This document shows positions 1 through 8,409 of a stretch of DNA of 37,786 bases, in pieces (the first letter of the stretch is position 1; each line of letters opens with the position of its first letter). The notes beneath the pieces were generated by a model that saw only the letters and a list, made by a program, of their open reading frames with translations, had not been told where the DNA came from and did not search any database. The translations under genes were made by a program, and so were the position numbers. Origin of the DNA: Candidatus Binataceae bacterium (GTDB taxonomy: Bacteria > Desulfobacterota > Binatia > Binatales > Binataceae); contig JADMIL010000031.1 of NCBI GenBank assembly GCA_015478645.1, forward strand, positions 1 to 37,786, written 5' to 3'.

Positions 1-380
1 TCGAACACGGCCTCGACGGGCATCCCTATTTTAACCTGTTCGGGGGGGCAGTCGACAAGGTTGGTGAGCAGCTTGAGCCCTTCGTCGATCTCGACCCAGG
101 CCATCACGTAGGGCAGCGTCTCGCGAAAGCCGGCGGCCTGATTCTGCATCGTCACGGTGTAGGTGTAAATTTTGCCGGTGCCCTTGGCGCGAACCCATGC
201 GGTGCGCGAGGACATGCAACTGGTGCAGAGCGCGCGCGGATGGTAGCGCAGGTCGCCGCAGTCGCGGCATTTCTGTACGTAGAGCTCGTGGCGCTGGAGC
301 GCCTCCCAGAACGGGCGGCTCTCCTCGTCGATATGGGGCAGCGGCTTGCGATAGGCTTTGGGGGTTTTTTCCTGCGGCAT
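1..380 (-). CDS. DUF35 OB-fold / zinc-ribbon protein, partial (3' end beyond window)
   Basis: Translating the minus strand from the ATG at 380 gives 126 open codons that run off the window edge. An N-terminal zinc ribbon is visible as Cys38-x2-Cys41 and Cys52-x2-Cys55, followed by the start of an OB-fold with the G-T-G-K-I-Y-T-Y-T pattern typical of DUF35 (ChsH2/acyl-CoA-associated) proteins. DUF35 proteins form complexes with thiolase-like partners and bind acyl-CoA substrates; the best-studied pair is the Ltp2 aldolase with DUF35 in steroid side-chain cleavage. Here the thiolase-like gene lies directly upstream, 79 bp away, on the same strand, so the two are probably subunits of one enzyme. 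Family assignment is firm; the substrate is not known. Confidence 0.9.
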   Translation of the reverse strand, partial: MPQEKTPKAYRKPLPHIDEESRPFWEALQRHELYVQKCRDCGDLRYHPRALCTSCMSSRTAWVRAKGTGKIYTYTVTMQNQAAGFRETLPYVMAWVEIDEGLKLLTNLVDCPPEQVKIGMPVEAVF

Positions 381-459
381 CACTTTGCACTCAGCGCGTC
401 GGGCGCGTTCTTCGGATAAACCAGGTCAATTGCTGTGTCTGGGGATACTCACCGGCAAT

Positions 460-1620
460 TTACTGATTGGTCATGATCAGCGTGGCGCCCGAATGGCGCG
501 TGCCGAGCGCGCCGCCGGTGCCGTGGGCCAGCGCGATTTTACAATCCTTGACCTGGCGCGGACCGCATTCGCCGCGCAACTGCTTGACCGCCTCGATCAC
601 CAGGAACATCCCACGCATCCCCGGATGGTTCGACGAAAGGCCGCCGCCATCGGTGTTGATCGGCAGGGCGCCGTCGAAGCGCAAGCGCCCGCCGGTGACG
701 AACGGGCCGCCTTCGCCGCGCTTACAAAAGCCCAGATTTTCGAGCGTTGCGAGCACCGTGATGGTGAACGAATCGTAGATCATCGCCATGTCGATATCTT
801 GATGGGCGACGCCGGCGCGCGCGAAGGCCAGGCGGCCCGACTGCGCCGCGGCGATCTCGAGGAAGTCGCGCTGGCCGCGCGCCGCATGGCGCACCGTCTC
901 GCCGACACCGAGCACGTAGGCCGGCTTCTTTTTCAGGTCGCGCGCGCGGGCCGCCGAAGTCACCACCAGCGCGCCGCCGCCATCGCTGATGATGCAGCAA
1001 TCGAGCAGATGGAGCGGCGACGAGATGACGCGCGAGGCGAGTACGTCATCGACCGTGATCGGATCGCGATACTTGGCAACCGGATTCATCGAGGCGTGCA
1101 GGCGCATCGTCACCGCGATTTCGGCCAACTGCTCGGAGGTCGTGCCGTAGTCGTGCATGTGGCGCTGCGCGATCATCGCGTAGGCGCCGACGGTGGTCGG
1201 CCCGTAGGGAAATTCGTACTGGTCGCAGGGGTCGCCGCCGTGACCGCCACCGCCAGTGCCGATCGCGAAGCGCGACGACGCCGCGGTCGAGCCGTAGACG
1301 ATCACCGCGACCTCGCACAGGCCGGCGTTGATCGCCGCCGCCGCATGGGCGACATGCGCGACGAACGACGAGCCGCCGATATTGGTCGAATCGACGAAGT
1401 TGGGCGTCAGGTTCAGGTAATCGCAAAAGCCCACGATGGCCATCGCGCCCATGCCCATGCCGGCGGTCAACAGGCCGTCGACGTCCTTGATGGTCAGACC
1501 GCAATCGTCGAGCGCGCCACGCACGCTCTCGGCCATGATCTGGAACATGGTCTTGTCGGGCGCAAAGCGCGTGGGATGTTCATAAACGCCGGCGACGGCG
1601 ACTTGGCGGCTGAGACTCAT
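460..1620 (-). CDS. thiolase-like protein (SCP2/Ltp2-type), probably not a true thiolase
   Basis: The 386-residue protein has the SCP2-thiolase layout: an N-terminal V-A-V-A-G-V start, an L-D-C-C-I-I-S-D-G-G-G-A stretch in the middle, N-T-D-G-G-G-L near residue 320, and a C-terminal H-G-T-G-G near residue 366. The usual nucleophilic cysteine (N-C-x-x-G) is missing: the aligned segment reads N80-I-G-G-S-S85, and no C-x-G motif is seen at the C-terminus. Such proteins paired with DUF35 partners include retro-aldolases such as Ltp2 that cleave CoA-thioester side chains, so aldolase or lyase chemistry is more likely than thiolysis. Its ATG overlaps the stop of the upstream hydrolase (ATGA, 1617-1620), indicating translational coupling. 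Substrate unknown. Confidence 0.9.
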   Translation of the reverse strand: MSLSRQVAVAGVYEHPTRFAPDKTMFQIMAESVRGALDDCGLTIKDVDGLLTAGMGMGAMAIVGFCDYLNLTPNFVDSTNIGGSSFVAHVAHAAAAINAGLCEVAVIVYGSTAASSRFAIGTGGGGHGGDPCDQYEFPYGPTTVGAYAMIAQRHMHDYGTTSEQLAEIAVTMRLHASMNPVAKYRDPITVDDVLASRVISSPLHLLDCCIISDGGGALVVTSAARARDLKKKPAYVLGVGETVRHAARGQRDFLEIAAAQSGRLAFARAGVAHQDIDMAMIYDSFTITVLATLENLGFCKRGEGGPFVTGGRLRFDGALPINTDGGGLSSNHPGMRGMFLVIEAVKQLRGECGPRQVKDCKIALAHGTGGALGTRHSGATLIMTNQ

Positions 1621-2444
1621 GCGGCGCTCCCTGGCAATCCGGCAAGAAACCCGGCCACCGCGGCGTTGACCTCGTCGGGCCGCTCGGTGGTCAGGTTGTG
1701 CGCGGCGTCGGCGATCACTTCGAGGCGCGATCCCTTGACGCGGCTATGGATAAATTCGGCGTCGGCCGGCGGCGTGACCTGATCGTCGGCGCCCGCCAGG
1801 ATCAGCGTGGGCCGGGCGATCTGGCCGATGCGCTCGCGCAAATCGACCTTTGAGGCGACCACGAAATCGCCCCAGCGCACGCGCGGGTCGGTACGAATCT
1901 GCTCGCCCCACCCCTCCTGGATCACTTCGCGCTTCTCGGCGATGGTCTTGGGCGAGTAGCCGTCGTGGTTAAACGGCTGACTCGCGCGGCCCATCGTGAC
2001 CCCGCGCCACAGCTCGATGCGTTCGGCCGGGAGATTGAATTTCGGCGCGGTCGCCATCAGCACGAGCGCCTGCACGCGGCCCGGATGGCGCAGCGCGAGA
2101 TCCATCGCGACCGCTCCGCCCATCGAGCGGCCGACGATCACGGCCGAATCGATCTTGAGCGCGTCGGCAAAGGCGACGACAAAATCCGCATAGGCCGCGA
2201 CGCTGTGCAGGCCTTCGACCCCGGCACTGCGGCCGTGGCCGGGCAGGTCCAGCGCGATCGGGCTGTGGGCGCCGCCCAGCGCGTCATACTGGCGATGCCA
2301 CGCGTGGCCGTTGGAGCCCGCGGCATGGATGAAGATCAATTTGCGGCCGCGCGAAAAGTCGGGCACGACGTCGGGCAGCGTCGTCTTTCCGACATAATAA
2401 TAATAGGTGGCGCAACCAGCCACGTCGGCGTACTTGGTCGGCAT
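1617..2444 (-). CDS. alpha/beta hydrolase
   Basis: This 275-residue protein shows a complete alpha/beta-hydrolase fold: an oxyanion-region H40-A-A-G-S, the D-L-P-G-H-G-R-S strand/turn near 66-73, the nucleophile elbow G-R-S107-M-G-G, an acid in A-G-A-D-D near 220, and the base in D-A-A-H near 249. It is first in a three-gene operon with the thiolase-like and DUF35 genes and overlaps the former by 4 bp. In that setting it may act on a CoA thioester, ester or ring-cleavage product in the same degradation route, but that is inference. No signal peptide is seen, so it is probably cytoplasmic. Confidence 0.9.
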   Translation of the reverse strand: MPTKYADVAGCATYYYYVGKTTLPDVVPDFSRGRKLIFIHAAGSNGHAWHRQYDALGGAHSPIALDLPGHGRSAGVEGLHSVAAYADFVVAFADALKIDSAVIVGRSMGGAVAMDLALRHPGRVQALVLMATAPKFNLPAERIELWRGVTMGRASQPFNHDGYSPKTIAEKREVIQEGWGEQIRTDPRVRWGDFVVASKVDLRERIGQIARPTLILAGADDQVTPPADAEFIHSRVKGSRLEVIADAAHNLTTERPDEVNAAVAGFLAGLPGSAA

Positions 2445-2642
2445 CGGGGCCCAACACTCCGGCTTCTTTGATGCCCGTTAGGTATTCGCAATGGATGGTG
2501 AATGTCAAATGGCGCCGCAGCAATAAGCGCCGCGCGCGCAAATCGTCGTCGACGCCAAGCCTCGCGGCTTGCGCAATCATCAGGAGGAACCGGAACCCAC
2601 GATCGACGGCGCCGAACAATCGGGCAGGAGGAAGAGCGAAGT

Positions 2643-2897
2643 CTAGTTGGCGTTGCGCTTGCGCCGTCCGCGCGCGATCGGGATATCGATCTCGGACGCC
2701 TGGGTCTGCTCCCACTGCTCAATCGCCGCACGATTAAAGCGCCAGTTGCTACCCACGCGAAAGCCCGGCAGGCGGCCCTGGCGCAGCAACCGGTAGATCG
2801 TCGTCGGATGGACCCGCAGGTGTTCCGAGAGTTCCTTGATGGTGAAAATTTCGTCTTGCGACACCGCAGCGCGCGGTGCGCCGTTTAGCTCGGCCAT
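2643..2897 (-). CDS. helix-turn-helix protein, excisionase/MerR-like (HTH_17)
   Basis: This is an 84-residue protein. Residues about 17-65 match the excisionase-type winged helix: F-T-I-K-E-L-S-E-H-L, then H-P-T-T-I-Y-R-L-L-R-Q-G and a basic wing G-F-R-V-G-S-N-W-R-F. The tail is basic (R-G-R-R-K-R). Such small proteins act as DNA-bending factors or local regulators in prophages and integrated elements, or as free-standing chromosomal regulators. No integrase or attachment site is visible nearby, so an orphan chromosomal regulator is more likely than an active excisionase. It lies 198 bp upstream of the alpha/beta hydrolase operon on the same strand and could control it. Confidence 0.85.
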   Translation of the reverse strand: MAELNGAPRAAVSQDEIFTIKELSEHLRVHPTTIYRLLRQGRLPGFRVGSNWRFNRAAIEQWEQTQASEIDIPIARGRRKRNAN

Positions 2898-3226
2898 TCG
2901 GGAATCACCATCGGAAGCAAAGTGTTGTCACTCACAATTCAAGCGTCGGCTGCGCACGTAGCGATGTCAAGAAACAAGTGAGCCAGAAATAACCTTTCCA
3001 CGAAGACGCCTAAGCCAAATCGAATAATTTAATTATACGTGATGTTTTGAGATAAAAATTCAATATTTAAGGACTCTAGACATGAATTAAGATGATATGA
3101 ACCTAGTAGACGGATAAATCCAGCGAAGTGCTGATACACGCGGAACGCAGAAAGGTCGCCCAGTGGCGCAACCCGGATAAATGCGACTATCTTCTGGCGC
3201 GACGCCGCAAGCGCGTATGCATCGGA
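2898..3226. promoter_or_regulatory. AT-rich intergenic region, probable divergent promoters
   Basis: The gap between the HTH gene and the enoyl-CoA hydratase contains no convincing gene. From about 2985 to 3120 the base composition falls sharply against the very GC-rich surroundings, with runs such as AATAATTTAATTATACG. This is where promoters for the leftward HTH gene and the rightward hydratase would be expected, and possibly a binding region for the HTH protein. No clean -35/-10 pair was singled out. Confidence 0.4.
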
Positions 3227-3314
3227 TCTGCAAAGCCGCGGTGGGCATGGGGTGCAGGCGAGTCTGCGCAGCCGCGGTGGGCATGGGGTGCAGGCGAGTC
3301 TGCGCAGCCGCGGT
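3227..3314. repeat. 36-bp tandem repeat, about 2.4 copies
   Basis: Two full 36-bp units (3227-3262 and 3263-3298) are followed by a 16-bp partial third unit (3299-3314). The full units differ only near their start (CTGCAAAGCC against CTGCGCAGCC). The repeat ends 7 bp before the ribosome-binding site of the enoyl-CoA hydratase. Because 36 is a multiple of three the repeat can be read as a 12-residue peptide repeat in open frames, but no start signal supports that. Confidence 0.9.
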
Positions 3315-3336
3315 TTTAATCAGGAGGCCAAGCGAA

Positions 3337-4152
3337 ATGGGATACGAAGCGTTGGAGGTTACTCACGACGGGCCGGTGGCGTGGCTCACGCTCAATCGGC
3401 CGCATGCGCTCAACGCGCTCAACGCCACGATGGTCGATGAGTTGCACGATTTTTTGCGCGCGCTCAATCACGATCGCAAGACGCGGGTGGTGATCATGCG
3501 CGGTGCGGGGCGCGCGTTTTGTGCGGGCCTCGACCTCAAGGAGCAGTCCGGCGGCGACGGCGGCATCGACGTGGTCAAGGCGAGCACGGCCGCGGTCTTT
3601 GATATTCAGCGCCGGATGAGCGACCTGGTGGTCGCGATGCGCCGCGTGCCGCAACCGTTTATCGCGGCGGTGCGCGGTCCCGCCTCCGGCGGCGGCTTCG
3701 CGATGGCACTGGCCGCCGACGTGCGACTGGCGGGCGAATCGGCGCGCTTCAATGCCGCCTTCATCCGGATCGGACTGAGCGCATGCGATATGGGAGTCAG
3801 CTATTTTCTGCCGCGCGCGGTGGGCCTGTCGATCGCGTCCGAGCTGATGCTGACCGGGCGCTTTATCGCAGCGCCGCGCGCCTTGGCGACCGGGTTGGTC
3901 TCGGAGGTCATGCGCGACGATGAACTCGACGCGGCGGCGGGCCGGCTGGCGCAGGAGATGGCCGCGGCATCGCCGCTCGGCCTGCGGCTGACGAAAGAAT
4001 GCCTCGCTTCGAGCGTCGACGCGGGCGGCCTCGAGCAGGCGATCCAGATGGAGGATCGCAACCAGACGCTGTGCGTGCAGGCCGGCTATATCGCCGAGGG
4101 CGCGCGCGCGTTCGTCGAGAAGCGCAAACCGAATTTCAGCGACCGCGGGTGA
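3337..4152 (+). CDS. enoyl-CoA hydratase/isomerase family protein
   Basis: This is a 271-residue crotonase-fold protein. The oxyanion hole is formed by the F-C-A-G-L-D-L segment near 61-67 and the P-A-S-G-G-G-F-A-M segment near 114-122. The catalytic region reads I-G-L-S-A-C-D-M-G-V-S-Y-F-L-P-R: the glutamate usual in the P-E position of mitochondrial crotonase is absent and an aspartate follows, so hydratase, isomerase or another crotonase activity cannot be told apart. The ATG at 3337 was chosen because it follows CAGGAGG at 3321-3327 and matches the family N-terminus; upstream in-frame codons run through the tandem repeat. Probably acts in cytoplasmic acyl-CoA degradation. Confidence 0.92.
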   Translation: MGYEALEVTHDGPVAWLTLNRPHALNALNATMVDELHDFLRALNHDRKTRVVIMRGAGRAFCAGLDLKEQSGGDGGIDVVKASTAAVFDIQRRMSDLVVAMRRVPQPFIAAVRGPASGGGFAMALAADVRLAGESARFNAAFIRIGLSACDMGVSYFLPRAVGLSIASELMLTGRFIAAPRALATGLVSEVMRDDELDAAAGRLAQEMAAASPLGLRLTKECLASSVDAGGLEQAIQMEDRNQTLCVQAGYIAEGARAFVEKRKPNFSDRG

Positions 4153-4310
4153 CCGGTCCACGGCTGGCGACGCTGCCGGAATCGGCGGATCGTCAGTCGT
4201 CGGGCAGCCGTACCCACCTCAATTTTACGCCGTCGGCGCGGATCGACGATGTGCCGTGAAGCGCTGACACGGAGCCGGTCGCATGCTCGAATCGACCGCG
4301 GCGGCGGCGC

Positions 4311-5642
<1,332 letters not shown>

Positions 5643-5965
5643 GATTCTCCCTCGATCAGTCGCCGCGTGCGGGCGATTGCGGTGATCGTCGCGGCGGGAT
5701 GAAGGCGCGCGCCGCGCCGTTCGTCGATCAACATATATACAGTATCTATATCCATAAACATTTTCGCCCCGCGAAGCAAACGCCGCGGAGTCTAGCGCGA
5801 ATGCGCCGCGGGAAGCCATTGCCGAGGCGCGGGTCCATTGCGTCACGACGCCGGCGCGACCGCGGGACGCAACCGCGCGGCGGCCATCTCGCAAGTTCGC
5901 CGGCGGCATGGCAAGGTGTCGCGTGGAGTTGCGCGCCGCGCGCGAAGGGGATTCAAAGGCGGGTC
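5643..5965. promoter_or_regulatory. divergent intergenic region between citrate synthase and DedA
   Basis: This 323-bp gap holds no supported gene. An AT-rich block at about 5729-5765, containing CATATATACAGTATCTATAT, stands out and probably carries the promoter of the leftward citrate synthase gene. The remainder, to the DedA start, is GC-rich with no recognised motif. Confidence 0.4.
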
Positions 5966-6619
5966 ATGATCGATCGATTGCTCACGGGACTCTCCGCCAT
6001 GATCACCGGCGTCATCGCGGCGATGGGTTACGGCGGCGTGGTGCTGCTGATGGCGATCGAAAGCGCATGCATCCCGTTGCCCTCGGAAGTGGTGATGCCC
6101 TTTGCGGGCTACCTGGTGGCGACCGGACGTTTCAACCTCTACCTGGTCGCGACGGCCGGGGCGATCGGCTGCCTGGCCGGTTCGTATGTGGCCTATTTCG
6201 CCGGGGCGAGCGGCGGACGCTGGATGATTGAGCGCTACGGGCGCTGGGTGCTGATCGCGCCGCACGAACTCGAAATCGCCGATCGATTTTTCGCCCGCTG
6301 GGGATCGCCGGCGGTGTTCATCAGCCGCCTGCTGCCGGTGGTGCGCACCTTTATCGCCTTTCCCGCCGGGGTGGCGCGGATGCGTCTGCTGCCGTTCACC
6401 ATCTACACCCTGGCCGGATCGTTCATCTGGTGCCTCGCGCTGGCCTACGCCGGCATGAAGCTGGGAGAGCATTGGAAGGCGCTCGCGCCGTACTTCCATC
6501 GCTTCGACACGGCCCTTGCCGTGCTGGTGGCGATCGGCGTGGGCACCCTGCTCTATTTTCGGATCAGCGGCATCATGAAGGGCACCGGCGGTAACTCAGG
6601 CGATCGCGTGGCTGGCTGA
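5966..6619 (+). CDS. DedA family membrane protein
   Basis: This 217-residue integral membrane protein has several hydrophobic segments (about 10-30, 45-75, 125-165 and 190-210). It shows DedA/SNARE-associated landmarks: an E-S-x-x-x-P-L-P-S-E-V motif near 32-42, the G-S-Y-V-A-Y-F-A-G region, and F-I-S-R-L-L-P-V-V-R-T-F-I-A-F-P-A-G with the conserved arginines. DedA proteins act in the inner membrane in lipid-carrier (C55-P or phospholipid) flipping and envelope homeostasis. The ATG at 5966 has AAGGCGG upstream and matches the usual N-terminus. The exact substrate cannot be read from sequence. Confidence 0.93.
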   Translation: MIDRLLTGLSAMITGVIAAMGYGGVVLLMAIESACIPLPSEVVMPFAGYLVATGRFNLYLVATAGAIGCLAGSYVAYFAGASGGRWMIERYGRWVLIAPHELEIADRFFARWGSPAVFISRLLPVVRTFIAFPAGVARMRLLPFTIYTLAGSFIWCLALAYAGMKLGEHWKALAPYFHRFDTALAVLVAIGVGTLLYFRISGIMKGTGGNSGDRVAG

Positions 6620-6657
6620 TCGCGAGCTGCACCCTATCTGGAAAAGACTATCCATTT

Positions 6658-6897
6658 ATGAATGACGACGCACAAACCTCCAGCCTGGTCGAGATCTTTG
6701 CGCATACCGATCGGATGCAAATCCAGATCGCGCATGACCTGCTCGAGAGCAGCGGCGTGGATTCGTTTATTTTTGACGAGCAGGGCGGCGCGATCCTCGG
6801 GCAGTACGGCGTGATACCGGCGCGCCTGATGGTCTATGCGGATTGCGCCGCCGAAGCGCGCTCGCGGCTCAAGGACCTGGGTTTCGTCGCCGCCTGA
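6658..6897 (+). CDS. DUF2007 putative signal-transducing protein
   Basis: This is a small soluble protein of 79 residues. It shows the DUF2007 pattern: an N-terminal strand V-E-I-F-A-H-T, a helix ending L-L-E-S-S-G-V-D-S-F-I, a central G-G-A-I-L-G-Q-Y-G, the strand A-R-L-M-V-Y, and a final helix A-E-A-R-S-R-L-K-D-L-G. The family resembles the GlnB/ACT-like ferredoxin fold and has no settled biochemical function. It follows DedA by 38 bp and may be cotranscribed. The ribosome-binding site is weak (GGAAAAG). Confidence 0.85.
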   Translation: MNDDAQTSSLVEIFAHTDRMQIQIAHDLLESSGVDSFIFDEQGGAILGQYGVIPARLMVYADCAAEARSRLKDLGFVAA

Positions 6898-6973
6898 GCG
6901 TGCCGCCTGCGGCGATGAGCCGCCGGCCGAAGTGCCAAGTGCGACGCGCGGGTCCTCCAATCATCGAATCACT

Positions 6974-7010
6974 CGCCAAACATCGAACTCAATGGCGCGG
7001 ACGTTTGGCG
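6974..7010. repeat. 8-bp inverted repeat upstream of the MetE-like gene
   Basis: Arms CGCCAAAC (6974-6981) and GTTTGGCG (7003-7010) are perfectly complementary with a 21-nt spacer. They lie in the 252-bp gap before the MetE-like gene and could be an operator pair or a leader hairpin. No regulator is known for it here. Confidence 0.35.
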
Positions 7011-7149
7011 GTTGCCGGCGGCGCGCGCTAGCGTGGACGCTTTGCGAAATTCGCGCGCACGGCGGCGGTCATCCATCGGCGCGCCGCGCACCTGAACGCG
7101 CCAATCACGACCGTGCGCGCCACCCGTATCGCAGATGGAGGAACCAGAC

Positions 7150-8295
7150 ATGAAGCGCAGCCTCGAGCGAATCCTGACGACCCATACGGGCAGCCTGCCG
7201 CGGCCCGACGATCTAATCACCATCATGCGCGCCAAGGAATTTGGCGAGTCCTATGACCCGGCGGCGCTCGGCGCGCGGGTCAAAACGGCGGTCGCCGAGA
7301 CCGTGCGCAAGCAGGTCGACGCGGGGGTCGATGTGGTCAACGACGGCGAAATGGGCAAGCCGTCGTATGCGACCTACGTCAAGGATCGGCTGTCGGGCTT
7401 CGAAGGCGGCAAGAGCGCACCGATCATTGCCGGCGACCTGACCGACTTCCCGAGCTTCATCAAGCGCAGCGTGGTCGACAGCAGTGTTGCCGCGATGAAG
7501 CGTCCGGCGTGCACCGGACCGATCACATATCGCGACGCGCAAGGCTTGCGCACCGATCTGGATAATCTGCGCGCGGGTCTCAAGGAGGCGCCGGCAACGG
7601 AGGCTTTCGTCAGTGCGGCGTCGCCCGGCGTAGTCGCGTTTTTTCTCGGCAACGAATACTACAAGACCCACGAGGCCTATGTCCGCGCGATCGGCGAGGC
7701 GATGAAGACCGAGTACGACGCGATCGTCGCCGCGGGTTTCGTTTTGCAGGTCGATTGCCCGGACCTCGCGATGAGCCGGCATATCCAGTTCAAGGACTTG
7801 AGCCTCGCGCAATTCCGCCAGACCATCGAACTGCATATCGACGTGCTCAACCACGCGCTGGCCGACGTGCCGCCAGAGCAATCGCGAATCCATCTGTGCT
7901 GGGGCAATTACGAAGGCCCGCATCATCACGACGTCGAGATCAAGGAAATTCTCGACATTATTCTCAAGGCGCGGCCGCAGGGTTTGTCGTACGAGGCTTC
8001 CAATCCGCGCCATGCGCACGAATGGGCGTCGTTCAAGGGCGTGAAACTGCCCGACGGCAAGCTGTTAATCCCGGGCGTGATCGATTCGGTGACCAACTTC
8101 GTCGAGCATCCGGCGCTGGTCGCCGAACGGATCTGCAATATCGCCGGCGTGGTCGGCCGCGAGAACGTCATGGCGGGGAGCGATTGCGGCTTCGCCACGG
8201 TGGCGGGCGTCTCGCGGGTCGACGGCGCGATCGCGTGGGCCAAGCTCAAAGCGATGGCCGACGGCGCGCGCCTCGCGTCCGCGCGTCTGTGGTAG
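7150..8295 (+). CDS. MetE-like cobalamin-independent methyltransferase domain protein
   Basis: This 381-residue protein corresponds to the C-terminal catalytic barrel of cobalamin-independent methionine synthase; full MetE is about twice as long. The N-terminus T-T-H-T-G-S-L-P-R-P is diagnostic of the stand-alone group. Expected zinc ligands are seen: H248-x-C250 (I-H-L-C-W-G-N) and C346 (G-S-D-C-G-F), plus D-G-E-M-G-K for the substrate site. Stand-alone members include methylcobamide:homocysteine or CoM methyltransferases and epoxyalkane:CoM transferase-like enzymes, so the acceptor thiol is uncertain. The ATG at 7150 follows GGAGG. Monocistronic. Confidence 0.92.
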   Translation: MKRSLERILTTHTGSLPRPDDLITIMRAKEFGESYDPAALGARVKTAVAETVRKQVDAGVDVVNDGEMGKPSYATYVKDRLSGFEGGKSAPIIAGDLTDFPSFIKRSVVDSSVAAMKRPACTGPITYRDAQGLRTDLDNLRAGLKEAPATEAFVSAASPGVVAFFLGNEYYKTHEAYVRAIGEAMKTEYDAIVAAGFVLQVDCPDLAMSRHIQFKDLSLAQFRQTIELHIDVLNHALADVPPEQSRIHLCWGNYEGPHHHDVEIKEILDIILKARPQGLSYEASNPRHAHEWASFKGVKLPDGKLLIPGVIDSVTNFVEHPALVAERICNIAGVVGRENVMAGSDCGFATVAGVSRVDGAIAWAKLKAMADGARLASARLW

Positions 8296-8349
8296 GCGGC
8301 CGGTTTCGCCGCCGCGGCGCCAGGCCGGAAAAATAAGCCGTGCACGAGA

Positions 8350-8379
8350 GCGGCGGCCGGTAATTACGCCGGCCGCCGC
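8350..8379. terminator. bidirectional terminator-like hairpin
   Basis: An 11-bp perfect GC-rich stem (8350-8360 pairing with 8369-8379) with an 8-nt loop lies between the convergent MetE-like and phosphoesterase genes. No clear T-run follows on either strand, so intrinsic termination is likely but not certain. Confidence 0.5.
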
Positions 8380-8409
8380 GGTTAATCCACGCTTAAATGC
8401 GCGATCGCA

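Noticed and set aside
31..390. 119-codon minus-strand open frame at the left edge
   Set aside because: It is the wrong frame; the DUF35 protein is read in the neighbouring frame from 380 and runs past the window edge.
358..1782. 474-codon open frame on the plus strand
   Set aside because: It lies antisense to the DUF35 and thiolase-like genes, whose translations show clear families. The frame is rich in Arg, Ala and His, as expected for a GC-rich shadow.
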